33,883 nt of DNA from Chitinophagaceae bacterium (GTDB lineage Bacteria; Bacteroidota; Bacteroidia; Chitinophagales; Chitinophagaceae), in contig JAFMEV010000008.1 of the NCBI GenBank assembly GCA_017856545.1, positions 1-33,883 of the forward strand. The letters run 5' to 3'. Within the stretch, counting starts at the first letter, position 1. Every line of letters begins with the position of its first letter. Positions 8,535 to 17,516 of the stretch are shown here, one piece after another. A program made the translations under genes and the position numbers. The notes beneath the pieces are model-generated. The model had not been told where the DNA came from, did no database searches, and saw only the letters and a program-made list of their open reading frames with translations.

Positions 8535-8567
8535 CAAAATTCCTAGAATTGGCTAATTGGGGGGTAT

Positions 8568-9749
8568 TTATGCCTCCAAACTTACCCCTAACCAAGCCAT
8601 CATGCCTACGCCGTGGGCAATAGCGCGCTCGTCTATATTAAAATGAGGTGTATGTACATTATGAATGATGCCTTGCTCTTCGTTGCGAACGCCTAGTCTA
8701 AAAAAGCAACCTGGAATCACTTGAGAATAGTAACCAAAATCTTCAGCGCCCATTCTTTTTTCCGTTTCTTCTACATTTTCGGCACCCATATATTGATCTG
8801 CTAATCTCCAAGCAGCTTCAGTAATTTTTGGTTCGTTGTCAACAGTTGGATATCCTACATCAACTTTGAAATCAATTTCTGCACCAGTCGCAATGGCAAT
8901 ACCTTGTGCTTGTTGTACCATTAGTTTGTGTGCTTCAAAACGCCACTCCTCATCCATGGCTCTAAACGTACCCATTAATTTCACTTCACTTGGAATGACA
9001 TTAGTAGTATGTCCACCTTGAATTGAACAGATAGATAATACAGATGGATTTTGAGGATTTCTATTTCTTGAAATAATAGATTGTAAACTAGTAATTAATT
9101 GAGCTGCTACTAAAATAGTATCCACTGTTTGATGTGGTGTAGCTGCATGACCACCTGGACCTTTGATACTTACATACAATTCATCTGCACTTGCCATCAC
9201 TCTTCCTTTTCTAAAACTTAATTTTCCATAGGCTAGTCCTGGATGCACATGTAATCCAACAATACCTTGTGGTGCAGGATTTTGTAAAGCCCCATCTCTA
9301 ATCATATAACTTGCGCCACCTGGATTTTTTTCTTCACCCGGTTGAAACAATAATTTTATAGTGCCTTCAAACTCTTCTCTTAATGACCATAATATTTTTG
9401 CAGCACCTAACAATATGGTAGTATGTACATCATGACCACATGCGTGCATTACTCCATCCTTGGTGGATTTATATTCAATATTGTTTTCTTCTACAATAGG
9501 TAATGCGTCCATATCTGCACGAAGTGCAATCACTCTCTTCGTTGGATTTTTTCCTTCAATAATTCCTAATACCCCTGTTGTTGCAATCACTGTAAAGGGA
9601 ATACCAATGGCTTTTAATTGTGCTTGTACATATTTACAAGTTTCAAATTCTTGATAGCTTAATTCAGGATGCGCATGTAAATGTCTTCTGATCTGAATAT
9701 TGTCAGCTGCAGATTGCGCTGCTAATGATTTGATTTTTTCTAGTAACAT
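8568..9749 (-). CDS. M20D-family amidohydrolase (N-acyl-amino-acid / IAA-amino-acid hydrolase-like)
   Basis: The protein has 393 residues, the usual length for M20D peptidases. Metal ligands can be placed at C104 and H106 (MHACGHDVH), E139/E140 (QPGEEKNPGG), H167 (GLHVHPG) and the late His in HNVHTPHFN. The dimerisation/lid domain shows the GGHAATPHQTVD block. MGAEDFGYY is typical of the hippurate/IAA-amino-acid hydrolase group. It probably removes acyl groups from N-acylated amino acids; the true substrate is not readable from sequence. No signal peptide is present, so it is cytoplasmic. It sits 24 bases after deoC on the same strand, downstream of secA, and I see no functional link to either. 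Confidence 0.93.
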   Translation of the reverse strand: MLLEKIKSLAAQSAADNIQIRRHLHAHPELSYQEFETCKYVQAQLKAIGIPFTVIATTGVLGIIEGKNPTKRVIALRADMDALPIVEENNIEYKSTKDGVMHACGHDVHTTILLGAAKILWSLREEFEGTIKLLFQPGEEKNPGGASYMIRDGALQNPAPQGIVGLHVHPGLAYGKLSFRKGRVMASADELYVSIKGPGGHAATPHQTVDTILVAAQLITSLQSIISRNRNPQNPSVLSICSIQGGHTTNVIPSEVKLMGTFRAMDEEWRFEAHKLMVQQAQGIAIATGAEIDFKVDVGYPTVDNEPKITEAAWRLADQYMGAENVEETEKRMGAEDFGYYSQVIPGCFFRLGVRNEEQGIIHNVHTPHFNIDERAIAHGVGMMAWLGVSLEA

Positions 9750-9773
9750 AATCCAACTAATTAATTTCGACCA

Positions 9774-10454
9774 TTAATAATTTGATTTACTATCTGCCAT
9801 TTGTGCGCCCGTTACAATAGCTACTCCAGCACTACAACCAATTCTTGTTGCACCCGCGTCGATCATTTGCTTAGCAGTTGCATAATCTCTAATTCCACCA
9901 GAGGCTTTGATCTGCACTGCATCTGGCAAATGCTTTCTAAATAATTGAACCGCTTCCACAGAAGCTCCTTTTTCTGCATACCCTGTAGAAGTTTTTAAAT
10001 AATCAATGCCTGCTACTCCATAAATATCACAACACTTAATAATTTCTTCATCGGTTAATACCCCAGATTCAATAATCACTTTTATTTTCTTACCCTTTGA
10101 TCTTACGATGGGCATGATATGATTGATTTCATCTGCAATAGCCATCCAATCTCCGTTTTTAATTGCAGAAATATTGGCTACCACATCTAATTCATCTGCA
10201 CCATCCACCATTGCTAATATTATTTCAGCAATCTTGGCTTCTGTGGCACAATATCCAAAAGGAAAACCAATCACAGTGGCTACTTGTACTGCAGTTCCAT
10301 TCACTAACTCTTTTGCTAGCTTCACAAAATTTGGTGGTACACATACTGCTGCAAATTGATATTGCTTTGCCTCATCACATAATTTTTGAATATCCGCTAC
10401 TAAACAAGTAGGTTTTAAAATAGTGTGATCTATATATTGATGAACTGCTAACAT
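9774..10454 (-). CDS. deoC: Deoxyribose-phosphate aldolase
   Basis: This 226-residue class I aldolase retains the DeoC active site: the Schiff-base lysine K154 in DYLKTSTGYA, the second lysine K183 in IKASGGIRD, and the aspartate of the DELDVVAN segment (D90). VIIESGVLTDEE and FPFGYCATEAK are also diagnostic. It cleaves 2-deoxyribose-5-phosphate to glyceraldehyde-3-phosphate and acetaldehyde in deoxynucleoside salvage. Other salvage genes that often neighbour deoC are absent; here it follows secA by 11 bases and precedes the M20 hydrolase by 24, so it is probably expressed with them. The length is typical of the shorter bacterial/archaeal form. Confidence 0.96.
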   Translation of the reverse strand: MLAVHQYIDHTILKPTCLVADIQKLCDEAKQYQFAAVCVPPNFVKLAKELVNGTAVQVATVIGFPFGYCATEAKIAEIILAMVDGADELDVVANISAIKNGDWMAIADEINHIMPIVRSKGKKIKVIIESGVLTDEEIIKCCDIYGVAGIDYLKTSTGYAEKGASVEAVQLFRKHLPDAVQIKASGGIRDYATAKQMIDAGATRIGCSAGVAIVTGAQMADSKSNY

Positions 10455-10465
10455 TTAATAATAAT

Positions 10466-13400
10466 TTATACTGCGTCTTTTCCGTGACAAGCTTTGAATT
10501 TTTTTCCGCTTCCACAAGGACAAGGGTCGTTACGTCCAATCTTTGGACCCACTTGAACAGGCGCTTGTTTTACTTCTGATGGATCATTATAAGTTGGGCC
10601 AGTAGGTGCATCTTCATTTCTATTCGCACTCAATTTACTTAAGTCTGTTTTTTGTTGCTTACCTTCTCTAACATTACCTCCATCTATATGAATATGTGCA
10701 TGACATAAGAACTGCACCAAACTATGATTAATAGATAAATCCATTTTTCGGAACATCTCAAAAGCTTCCATCTTATAAATTACCAAAGGATCTTTTTGTT
10801 CGTATGTGGCTGTTTGAACAGATTGTTTCAAATCGTCCATTGCCCTTAAATGTTCTTTCCATGCATCATCAATTAAACTTAATGCAATAGATTTCTCTGC
10901 TTGCATTGACAATGCTTGTCCCGAGCTATTGATATTCTTGTCTAAGTTTACTAAAACACTAAATACTGTTTTATGATCGCTCACTGGTACAATCACATTT
11001 TCGATATGACTACCCTGCGTTAATCGAATATTTTTAAATACAGGAATACTATCCTGCATCATTTCTTTTTTCTTGTATTCGTAATGTGCAATGGCTTCTT
11101 GATACACTGCTTCTACTAAAGCATTGTCATTGGTTTTATTGAACGCTTCTGCAGTAATCTTGGTATCCAATCCAACTTGAACAATTAAATCCAATTTGAA
11201 ATTTTCATAATCGTTCGCTGATTTATGTCCCAATACCATTCCCTCAATTACTTGATAAAAAGCATTGTCAATATCCAATGCCAAACGCTCTCCAAACAAT
11301 GCATGACTTCTCTTCTTGTAAATCACCGCTCTTTGTTTGTTCATCACATCATCGTATTCTAACAAACGCTTTCTTACACCAAAATTATTTTCTTCTACTT
11401 TCTTTTGTGCTCGCTCAATAGATTTGGTGATCATACTATGTTGAATCACTTCGCCTTCTTTGTATCCAGCAAAGTCCATTACTTTGGCAATTCTTTCGCT
11501 ACCAAACATTCTCATTAAATCATCTTCTAAAGAAACAAAGAATTGAGAAGAACCTGGATCACCTTGTCTACCTGCTCTACCTCTTAACTGTCTGTCTACA
11601 CGACGAGACTCATGACGCTCTGTACCCAATATCGCTAAACCACCAGCAGCTTTTACTTCTGGGCTTAATTTAATATCCGTACCTCTACCTGCCATGTTGG
11701 TAGCAATAGTTACTGCACCTGTTAAACCTGCTTCTGCAACTACCTGCGCTTCTCTTGCATGTTGCTTTGCGTTCAATACATTGTGTGGAATATTTTGCTG
11801 ACGCAACATTCTACTCAATAATTCACTCACTTCTACAGAAGTTGTACCTACTAGTACTGGACGACCTTGATCTCTTAAAGTTTGAATAGCTTCAATCACC
11901 GCGCCGTATTTCTCACGCTTGGTTTTGAATACCATGTCTTGCTCATCTATTCTTACAGCAGGAATATTGGTAGGGATAGATACCACATCCAATTTATAAA
12001 TACTCCAAAACTCTGCTGCTTCTGTTTCTGCAGTACCCGTCATACCACAAAGCTTGTGGTACATTCTAAAGAAGTTTTGTAAAGTGATGGTTGCATAAGT
12101 TTGTGTAGCAGCCTCGATCTTTACATTTTCTTTTGCTTCAATGGCCTGATGTAAACCATCTGAGTAACGACGGCCTTCCATGATACGACCCGTTTGCTCA
12201 TCTACAATTTTTACTTGTCCTTCAATCACCACATACTCTACATCTTTATCAAACAAAGTATAGGCTTTCAATAATTGATTGACTGTATGTATACGATCTG
12301 CCTTAATGCTATAATCGCTAATGATGGTTTCTTTCTGTGCTAATTTTTCTTCTGCAGTTAAAGAAGCACTTGTATCAATGGCATTTAATGCAACACTGAT
12401 ATCTGGCAATAAGAAGAAATTAGGATCTTCTCCTGCCCCCGTGATTAAATGCAAACCTTTATCGGTTAATTCTACTGAATTATTTTTTTCGTCAATGTGG
12501 AAGAATAATTCTTCATCCACCAATGGCATTTCTCTTTGCTGATCTGCTAAGAAATAATTTTCTGCCTTTTGCAATTTTACTCTGATGCCTGGCTCACTTA
12601 AATATTTGATTAAAGCACTGTTCTTTGGCAAACCTCTAAATGCTCTATACAAAGCCAATCCACCATCTTCAGGATTATCATTGCCTTCTGTAATTTTCTT
12701 TTTGGCTTCAATTAAAAATTGGCTGGTTGCTTTCTTTTGTGCTTCAACTAATTTTTCGATTCTTGGTTTTAAATCAAAAAATTGTTGCTCACCTGTTTTG
12801 TGTCCAATAGGACCAGAAATAATCAAGGGGGTACGCGCATCATCAATCAAAACACTATCCACCTCATCCACCATGGCGAAATGATGTTTTCTTTGCACCA
12901 TTTCTTCTGGGGTGTGCACCATATTATCTCTCAAATAATCAAAACCAAATTCGTTGTTGGTACCATAAGTAATATCTGCTCTATATGCATTTCTTCTTTC
13001 TTCAGAATTAGGTTGATGCTTGTCGATACAATCTACTGTTAACCCTAACCACTCAAACAAAGTACCATTCCATTCACTATCTCTTTTTGCCAAGTAGTCG
13101 TTCACTGTTACCACATGTACTCCTTGTCCAGCCAATGCATTCAAGTATGCCGGTAAGGTAGATACCAATGTTTTACCTTCACCCGTTGACATCTCTGCAA
13201 TCTTACCCTGATGTAAAGTAATACCACCAATCAACTGCACATCATAGTGCACCATATTCCAAGTCACTGGGGTACCTGCCGCCTTCCATGTTGTTTGAAA
13301 AACTGATTGATCTCCTTTGATAGTAACATATTCTTTTTTTACAGAAAAAGTTTTATCCAATTCTGTTGCAGTGGCTACCAACTCTTCATTTTCAGTAAAT

Positions 13401-13765
13401 CTTCTTGCAGCTTCTTTAACCACAGCAAACGCTTCAGGTAAAATTTCCCATAAAATAGTTTCCAAAGATTGGTTTCTATCTTTTCCTAATGTATCTATGT
13501 TCTGATAAATTGCATCACGACCCATCAAATCGCTCAAGGGTAAAGCATCTGCTTTAGCTTGTTCCGCAGCAATTTGCTCATCGATACCTGCTACATGATT
13601 TTTAATGCGCTCTTTAAAATCGTTTGTCTTATTTCTTAATGCATCATTGCTGAGGGATTTATAAGACTCAAAGTGCCCATTGATTACACCCACTAAGTGT
13701 TGAACTTTCTTAACGTCTTTCTCACTTTTTGAACCGCCGAATAGTTTATTGATAATTTGCAACAT
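10466..13765 (-). CDS. secA: Preprotein translocase ATPase SecA
   Basis: The protein has 1099 residues, longer than the roughly 900 of E. coli and typical of Bacteroidota SecA. The DEAD motor begins after an N-terminal helical extension. It contains MSTGEGKTLVSTLPAYL (Walker A), MVDEVDSVLIDDARTPL (Walker B) and the second RecA-like domain with NMAGRGTDIKL and RQLRGRAGRQGDPG. The extra length lies mainly in the preprotein crosslinking region and around residues 330-480. The C-terminus ends in a SEC-C zinc motif with C-x-C-x8-CH spacing (CPCGSGKKFKACHG), which binds SecB or ribosomes in other bacteria. It drives Sec-dependent export at the inner membrane. It heads the minus-strand run and is divergent from atpG, with direct repeats around its candidate promoter. 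Confidence 0.98.
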   Translation of the reverse strand: MLQIINKLFGGSKSEKDVKKVQHLVGVINGHFESYKSLSNDALRNKTNDFKERIKNHVAGIDEQIAAEQAKADALPLSDLMGRDAIYQNIDTLGKDRNQSLETILWEILPEAFAVVKEAARRFTENEELVATATELDKTFSVKKEYVTIKGDQSVFQTTWKAAGTPVTWNMVHYDVQLIGGITLHQGKIAEMSTGEGKTLVSTLPAYLNALAGQGVHVVTVNDYLAKRDSEWNGTLFEWLGLTVDCIDKHQPNSEERRNAYRADITYGTNNEFGFDYLRDNMVHTPEEMVQRKHHFAMVDEVDSVLIDDARTPLIISGPIGHKTGEQQFFDLKPRIEKLVEAQKKATSQFLIEAKKKITEGNDNPEDGGLALYRAFRGLPKNSALIKYLSEPGIRVKLQKAENYFLADQQREMPLVDEELFFHIDEKNNSVELTDKGLHLITGAGEDPNFFLLPDISVALNAIDTSASLTAEEKLAQKETIISDYSIKADRIHTVNQLLKAYTLFDKDVEYVVIEGQVKIVDEQTGRIMEGRRYSDGLHQAIEAKENVKIEAATQTYATITLQNFFRMYHKLCGMTGTAETEAAEFWSIYKLDVVSIPTNIPAVRIDEQDMVFKTKREKYGAVIEAIQTLRDQGRPVLVGTTSVEVSELLSRMLRQQNIPHNVLNAKQHAREAQVVAEAGLTGAVTIATNMAGRGTDIKLSPEVKAAGGLAILGTERHESRRVDRQLRGRAGRQGDPGSSQFFVSLEDDLMRMFGSERIAKVMDFAGYKEGEVIQHSMITKSIERAQKKVEENNFGVRKRLLEYDDVMNKQRAVIYKKRSHALFGERLALDIDNAFYQVIEGMVLGHKSANDYENFKLDLIVQVGLDTKITAEAFNKTNDNALVEAVYQEAIAHYEYKKKEMMQDSIPVFKNIRLTQGSHIENVIVPVSDHKTVFSVLVNLDKNINSSGQALSMQAEKSIALSLIDDAWKEHLRAMDDLKQSVQTATYEQKDPLVIYKMEAFEMFRKMDLSINHSLVQFLCHAHIHIDGGNVREGKQQKTDLSKLSANRNEDAPTGPTYNDPSEVKQAPVQVGPKIGRNDPCPCGSGKKFKACHGKDAV

Positions 13766-13788
13766 ATACTGCTCTGTTTTTGACCTGT

Positions 13789-13820
13789 TTTGAGGGCCTT
13801 AAAGGTAAGCATTTGAGGGC
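13789..13820. repeat. Direct repeat TTTGAGGGC flanking the secA promoter region
   Basis: Two exact copies of TTTGAGGGC (13789-13797 and 13812-13820) lie 23 bases apart. On the minus strand they read GCCCTCAAA and bracket TACCTTTA, a candidate secA -7 element. The spacing of about two helical turns fits a dimeric regulator, but no binding protein is known. Confidence 0.4.
13800..13807 (-). promoter_or_regulatory. Near-consensus -7 element TACCTTTA upstream of secA
   Basis: On the minus strand TACCTTTA matches TAnnTTTG at all positions but the last. It ends 34 bases before the secA ATG, a plausible distance. No -33 TTTG is obvious. Its position between two copies of GCCCTCAAA supports a regulatory role but does not prove it. 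Confidence 0.35.
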
Positions 13821-13899
13821 AGTTTGGCCATTTTCGGGCCCTATCTATATAAAAATTAACTTGTAGCCCCTTAAAAGTGGAAAATGGACGAAAAAATTA

Positions 13900-13907
13900 T
13901 ACCTTTG
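13900..13907 (+). promoter_or_regulatory. -7 promoter element TACCTTTG upstream of atpG
   Basis: TACCTTTG is an exact match to the Bacteroidota -7 consensus and ends 20 bases before the atpG ATG, giving a predicted leader of about 14 bases. It is the best candidate for driving the atpG-scpB-lysA run. The expected -33 element is not clear. Confidence 0.55.
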
Positions 13908-13927
13908 CTCGCTTATAAAACACAGAT

Positions 13928-14797
13928 ATGGCTGGACAATTAAAAGAAGTAAGAAATAGGATAAAAAGTACCCAGGGTACCCAACAGATCACTAAAGCCA
14001 TGAAAATGGTAAGTGCTGCTAAATTACGTCGTGCACAAGACGCCATCACTCAAATGAGACCCTACGCCAACAAGTTACAAGACATGTTGAGCAATATTGT
14101 GGGAAGCTTGGAGGGAGATATCAATTTGGCCCTTGCCGAGACCCGTCCAGTGAACAATGTTTTATTGATTGTAATTACTTCTGACCGTGGTTTATGTGGA
14201 GGATACAATGCCAATGTGGTGAAATTAGCCAAAGCAACTATCTCGGATAAATACCCTACTCAAAAAATCACCATCTGGAATATTGGTAAAAAAGGATACG
14301 AGAGCTTAAGTAAATCTGGATACGATACCAATGCCGAGTATAAAGATATTTTCTTAGACCTAAAATTTGAAAACGTTCAAGTAGCTGCTAAAGCTGCAAT
14401 GAATGCTTTTGCGAATAAAGAATTTGATGCTATTGAAATTATATACAGCGAATTCAAAAACGCTGCAACCCAAGAATTCAAGGCAGAACCTTTCTTACCA
14501 ATTCCAAAAATCAGTGCTGCTGCAAATAAGAAAAAAGTAGATTTTATCTTTGAGCCAGAGAAGACTGTTTTAGTAAATGAATTAATGCCTAAGATCTTAA
14601 ATACACAATTATTTAAAGCAGTATTAGATGCGAATGCAAGTGAGCATGGCGCAAGAATGACTGCGATGGATAAGGCAAGTGAGAACGCAAACGAATTATT
14701 AAAATCATTGAAAATATCTTACAACCGTGCAAGACAAGCGGCTATTACGACTGAGTTAACTGAGATCGTAAGTGGTGCAGCTGCATTAAACGGATAA
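13928..14797 (+). CDS. atpG: F1Fo ATP synthase gamma subunit
   Basis: The 289-residue protein starts MAGQLKEVRNRIKS, followed by TQQITKAMKMVSAAKLRRAQ, the standard N-terminal coiled coil of AtpG. It has the central ITSDRGLCGGYNANV block and closes with the C-terminal helix ENANELLKSLKISYNRARQAAITTELTEIVSGAAAL. Gamma is the rotor shaft linking Fo rotation to the alpha/beta catalytic sites at the inner membrane. No other ATP synthase gene is in the window: the neighbours are secA (divergent) and scpB, 11 bases downstream. The subunit is therefore encoded away from atpA/atpH, which usually sit directly upstream. All conserved blocks look intact. Confidence 0.97.
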   Translation: MAGQLKEVRNRIKSTQGTQQITKAMKMVSAAKLRRAQDAITQMRPYANKLQDMLSNIVGSLEGDINLALAETRPVNNVLLIVITSDRGLCGGYNANVVKLAKATISDKYPTQKITIWNIGKKGYESLSKSGYDTNAEYKDIFLDLKFENVQVAAKAAMNAFANKEFDAIEIIYSEFKNAATQEFKAEPFLPIPKISAAANKKKVDFIFEPEKTVLVNELMPKILNTQLFKAVLDANASEHGARMTAMDKASENANELLKSLKISYNRARQAAITTELTEIVSGAAALNG

Positions 14798-14808
14798 GCA
14801 ATACCCAT

Positions 14809-15489
14809 ATGGAAATCAGTCAAATTATTCCTCATATTGAAGCCTTGATCTTCGCTAGTGATAAAGCTTTAAACGCAAATGATATCACTGAATTAATTAA
14901 TAATGCTTTTGGATTTTTAGAAGAGCGTATTACTTTAGATCAGGTAGAATCTGCCTTAAATGGTATTCAAGAGAAATATGCAACTGAATTTTATCCATTT
15001 GAATTAAAACAAAGTGGTGGAGGCTGGCAGTTTTTAACCAAGCCCTCTTTTCATGCAACCATTGCTCAATTAAATGGCGATAAATTCTTAAAGCGTCTGT
15101 CCAATGCTGCTTTAGAGTCTTTAGCTATTATTGCTTATAAACAACCTATAACCAAAGGAGAAGTAGAAGCTATCAGAGGGGTGAACAGTGATTACTCTAT
15201 CCAAAAATTATTGGAGAAAGAATTGATTGTGATCAGTGGCCGTAACGAGCATTTACCTGGTAAGCCATTGGTTTATGGCACTTCCAAAAACTTTATGGAT
15301 TATTTTGGCATCAACTCAACAGATGATTTACCAAAAATCAGAGAAGTATTGGCGGACCAAATTGTAGAAGCTACGGTGATCAAACCTGAAGACTTTACCG
15401 ACAACAGCGTTTTTGAGCAAATCGCAGATGCAAACCAAGAAGCACGCGACCAAGAAGAGACCCCAAATTTACCTGAAGAAGAGGCATAA
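14809..15489 (+). CDS. scpB: Segregation and condensation protein B
   Basis: The 226-residue protein has the ScpB winged-helix pair, with the signature LSNAALESLAIIAYKQPITKGEVEAIRGVNSDYSIQKLLEKELI (about 100-143) and the GRNEHLPGKPLVYGTSKNFMDYFGI block (about 144-168). The C-terminal 40 residues are acidic and low in complexity (QEETPNLPEEEA), as in many ScpB tails. With ScpA and SMC it forms the bacterial condensin that organises and segregates the chromosome. It follows atpG by 11 bases and precedes lysA by 16, so it is probably in the same transcript; scpA is not in the window. The ATG at 14809 has no competing upstream start. Confidence 0.95.
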   Translation: MEISQIIPHIEALIFASDKALNANDITELINNAFGFLEERITLDQVESALNGIQEKYATEFYPFELKQSGGGWQFLTKPSFHATIAQLNGDKFLKRLSNAALESLAIIAYKQPITKGEVEAIRGVNSDYSIQKLLEKELIVISGRNEHLPGKPLVYGTSKNFMDYFGINSTDDLPKIREVLADQIVEATVIKPEDFTDNSVFEQIADANQEARDQEETPNLPEEEA

Positions 15490-15492
15490 ATT

Positions 15493-15500
15493 GTATCTTC
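15493..15500 (+). promoter_or_regulatory. Possible internal promoter TATCTTCG just before lysA
   Basis: TATCTTCG differs from TAnnTTTG at one position and ends five bases before the lysA ATG, inside the 16-base gap after scpB. If active, it would produce a leaderless or nearly leaderless lysA transcript independent of atpG-scpB. Weak evidence on its own. Confidence 0.28.
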
Positions 15501-15505
15501 GTAGT

Positions 15506-16723
15506 ATGAATGCAAGTTTATCCTACGACCTATTAAAACAAGCTGCAACAAACTATGGTACACCCTTGTATGTGTATCATGCCGAAAAAATTGCGCAGCA
15601 ATATCAAGACTTATTTAATCATTTCGATTCCAAGACCACACGCATATTTTATGCATGTAAGGCTTTAACCAATATTCATATTTTAGACGTAGTTAAAAGA
15701 GCTGGTGGCAATATAGATTGTAGCTCTATCAATGAAGCTAAATTAGCTTTGCATGTTGGCTTTGCACCAAATCAAGTTTTATACACGAGTAACAGTGTTA
15801 GCTTCGAAGAAATATGCGAAGCAGTTAGTTTAGGCATTTATGTAAATATTGATAGCTTATCCAATTTGGAAAAATTTGGAGCAAAGTTTGGAAACAGTTA
15901 TCCAGTAGGCGTTCGCGTAAGACCCAATATTATGGCAGGTGGTAATTTAAAAATTGCTACAGGTCATGATAAAAGTAAATTTGGTATACCAGTATCTGAA
16001 TTAGCTGCTTTAAAAGCCATTCAAGCAAAATACAATATCCAAATTTCTACTTTGCATATACATACTGGCAGTGAAATTAAAGATGTAAAAGTGTTTTTGC
16101 AATCTGCTGATGTGTTTGAACAATTACTTGCACATTTTCCAACAGTGACTGTATTGGATTTTGGCGGTGGATTTAAAGTGCCTTATCAACCAGAAGAGAA
16201 AGGAACTGATATGGCATTATTAGGCGCAGAGGTAAATAAAGTAATAGCAAAATTATCTGAACAATATGGAAGAACATTCACTGCTTGGTTTGAACCAGGT
16301 AAATATATTGTGAGTGAAGCAGGATACTTTATTGCCACTGTGAATGTAATGAAACAATCAGGCGATATACAGTTTGCCGGCTTGGATACAGGTTTGAATC
16401 ATTTGATTAGACCGATGTTTTATGATGCTTATCACTATATTGATAATTTAAGTCACCCAGAGAAACCTTTACAAGAATATGCAGTGGTGGGGAATATTTG
16501 CGAGACAGATACTTTTGCTTGGGACCGACCCATACCAACCATTGAAGAAGGAGATTTTTTAATTTTTTATAATGCAGGTGCCTATGGTTATGAAATGGCC
16601 AGCAATTATAATGCAAGATATAAGCCTGCACAAGTCTTGGTTGAAAATGGAGTTGCAAAACTAATTAGCAGAAGAGATAGCTTCGAAGACTTATTACACT
16701 TGCAAGTACCTTTAACAAAATAG
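15506..16723 (+). CDS. lysA: Diaminopimelate decarboxylase
   Basis: The 405-residue PLP enzyme of fold type III carries the cofactor lysine K52 in FYACKALTN. Other diagnostic blocks are GNIDCSSINEAKLAL, HIHTGSEI, the glycine-rich LDFGGGFKVPY phosphate loop, EPGKYIVSEAGYF, and GNICETDTFAWDR with the catalytic cysteine of the partner subunit. AGAYGYEMASNYN closes the active site. It converts meso-diaminopimelate to lysine, the last step of that pathway. An in-frame ATG at 15413 exists, but it lies inside scpB and would add 31 highly basic residues unlike LysA. The start at 15506 gives the standard N-terminus (SYDLLKQAATNYGTPLYVYH). The stop is one base from the next start. Confidence 0.96.
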   Translation: MNASLSYDLLKQAATNYGTPLYVYHAEKIAQQYQDLFNHFDSKTTRIFYACKALTNIHILDVVKRAGGNIDCSSINEAKLALHVGFAPNQVLYTSNSVSFEEICEAVSLGIYVNIDSLSNLEKFGAKFGNSYPVGVRVRPNIMAGGNLKIATGHDKSKFGIPVSELAALKAIQAKYNIQISTLHIHTGSEIKDVKVFLQSADVFEQLLAHFPTVTVLDFGGGFKVPYQPEEKGTDMALLGAEVNKVIAKLSEQYGRTFTAWFEPGKYIVSEAGYFIATVNVMKQSGDIQFAGLDTGLNHLIRPMFYDAYHYIDNLSHPEKPLQEYAVVGNICETDTFAWDRPIPTIEEGDFLIFYNAGAYGYEMASNYNARYKPAQVLVENGVAKLISRRDSFEDLLHLQVPLTK

Positions 16724-16724
16724 C

Positions 16725-17504
16725 ATGATAGAGATTAAACATATTAGTAAACAATTTGACACTAAGCTGATCTTAGATGATATTAGTGCGCAATTTAAAC
16801 CTGGTATGTGTAATTTAATTATTGGTGCTAGTGGGAGTGGCAAAACAGTATTGACTAAATGTATTGTGGATTTAATTCAAGCCGATCAAGGCGAAGTGCT
16901 ATTTGATGGAAAGGCTTTGAGCAGCATGACCAAAGAAGACAGAAAAGATTTAAGAAATAGTATAGGTATGTTATTTCAAGGAAATGCCTTGTTTGATTCT
17001 TTGACAGTAGAAGAAAATGTAAGATTTCCATTGGATATGTTTTCAAAGTTGGATCCAAAAGAAAAGCTAGATAAAGTAAATAGTATTTTGGCAAGAGTAA
17101 ATTTGGAAGGTGTTAACAGCAAATACCCTGCTGAGCTTAGTGGTGGGATGAAAAAAAGAGTTGCACTCGCTAGAGCCGTGGTAATGGAGCCTAAATACCT
17201 TTTTTGTGACGAGCCCAATTCTGGCCTAGATCCTCAAACCTCTATGGTGATTGATAAATTGATTGAAGAGTTAACCAAAGAATACAATATTACTACCATT
17301 GTGGTATCGCATGACATGAATAGTGTGATGGAAATTGGTAATTATATCTTGTATTTACATCAAGGTAAAAAAGAATGGGAAGGCTCCAATAAAGATATTA
17401 TTTACAGTAAAAACGAATTACTCAATAAATTTATATTTGCATCAGAATTTTTACAAGACGCCAAAGCCATGAGAATGATGGAGGACGAAAAAATTAAACA
17501 TTAA
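16725..17504 (+). CDS. mlaF: ABC transporter ATP-binding protein, MlaF-like (lipid transport)
   Basis: The 259-residue ATPase has Walker A GASGSGKT (34-41), the Q-loop in LFQGNALFDSLTVEENVRFPL (about 83-103), the signature LSGGMKKR (138-145), Walker B YLFCDEP (158-164, D162/E163) and the H-loop VVSHDM. GMLFQGNALFDSLTVEENV together with LSGGMKKRVALARA is characteristic of MlaF ATPases of MCE lipid transporters. The likely partner permease is the MlaE-type protein at 5379-6116. The gene starts two bases after the lysA stop, so it is almost certainly co-transcribed with lysA. Assignment to a lipid transporter is from sequence style; pairing with that permease is inference. Confidence 0.9.
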   Translation: MIEIKHISKQFDTKLILDDISAQFKPGMCNLIIGASGSGKTVLTKCIVDLIQADQGEVLFDGKALSSMTKEDRKDLRNSIGMLFQGNALFDSLTVEENVRFPLDMFSKLDPKEKLDKVNSILARVNLEGVNSKYPAELSGGMKKRVALARAVVMEPKYLFCDEPNSGLDPQTSMVIDKLIEELTKEYNITTIVVSHDMNSVMEIGNYILYLHQGKKEWEGSNKDIIYSKNELLNKFIFASEFLQDAKAMRMMEDEKIKH

Positions 17505-17516
17505 AAAACCAAACCT

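Noticed and set aside
10123-10411. Two overlapping plus-strand ORFs inside deoC
   Set aside because: They run antisense to a well-conserved enzyme, have no family features and no start context.
15413-15505. Longer LysA N-terminus from the in-frame ATG at 15413
   Set aside because: It overlaps scpB by 77 bases and adds a 31-residue basic stretch not found in LysA.
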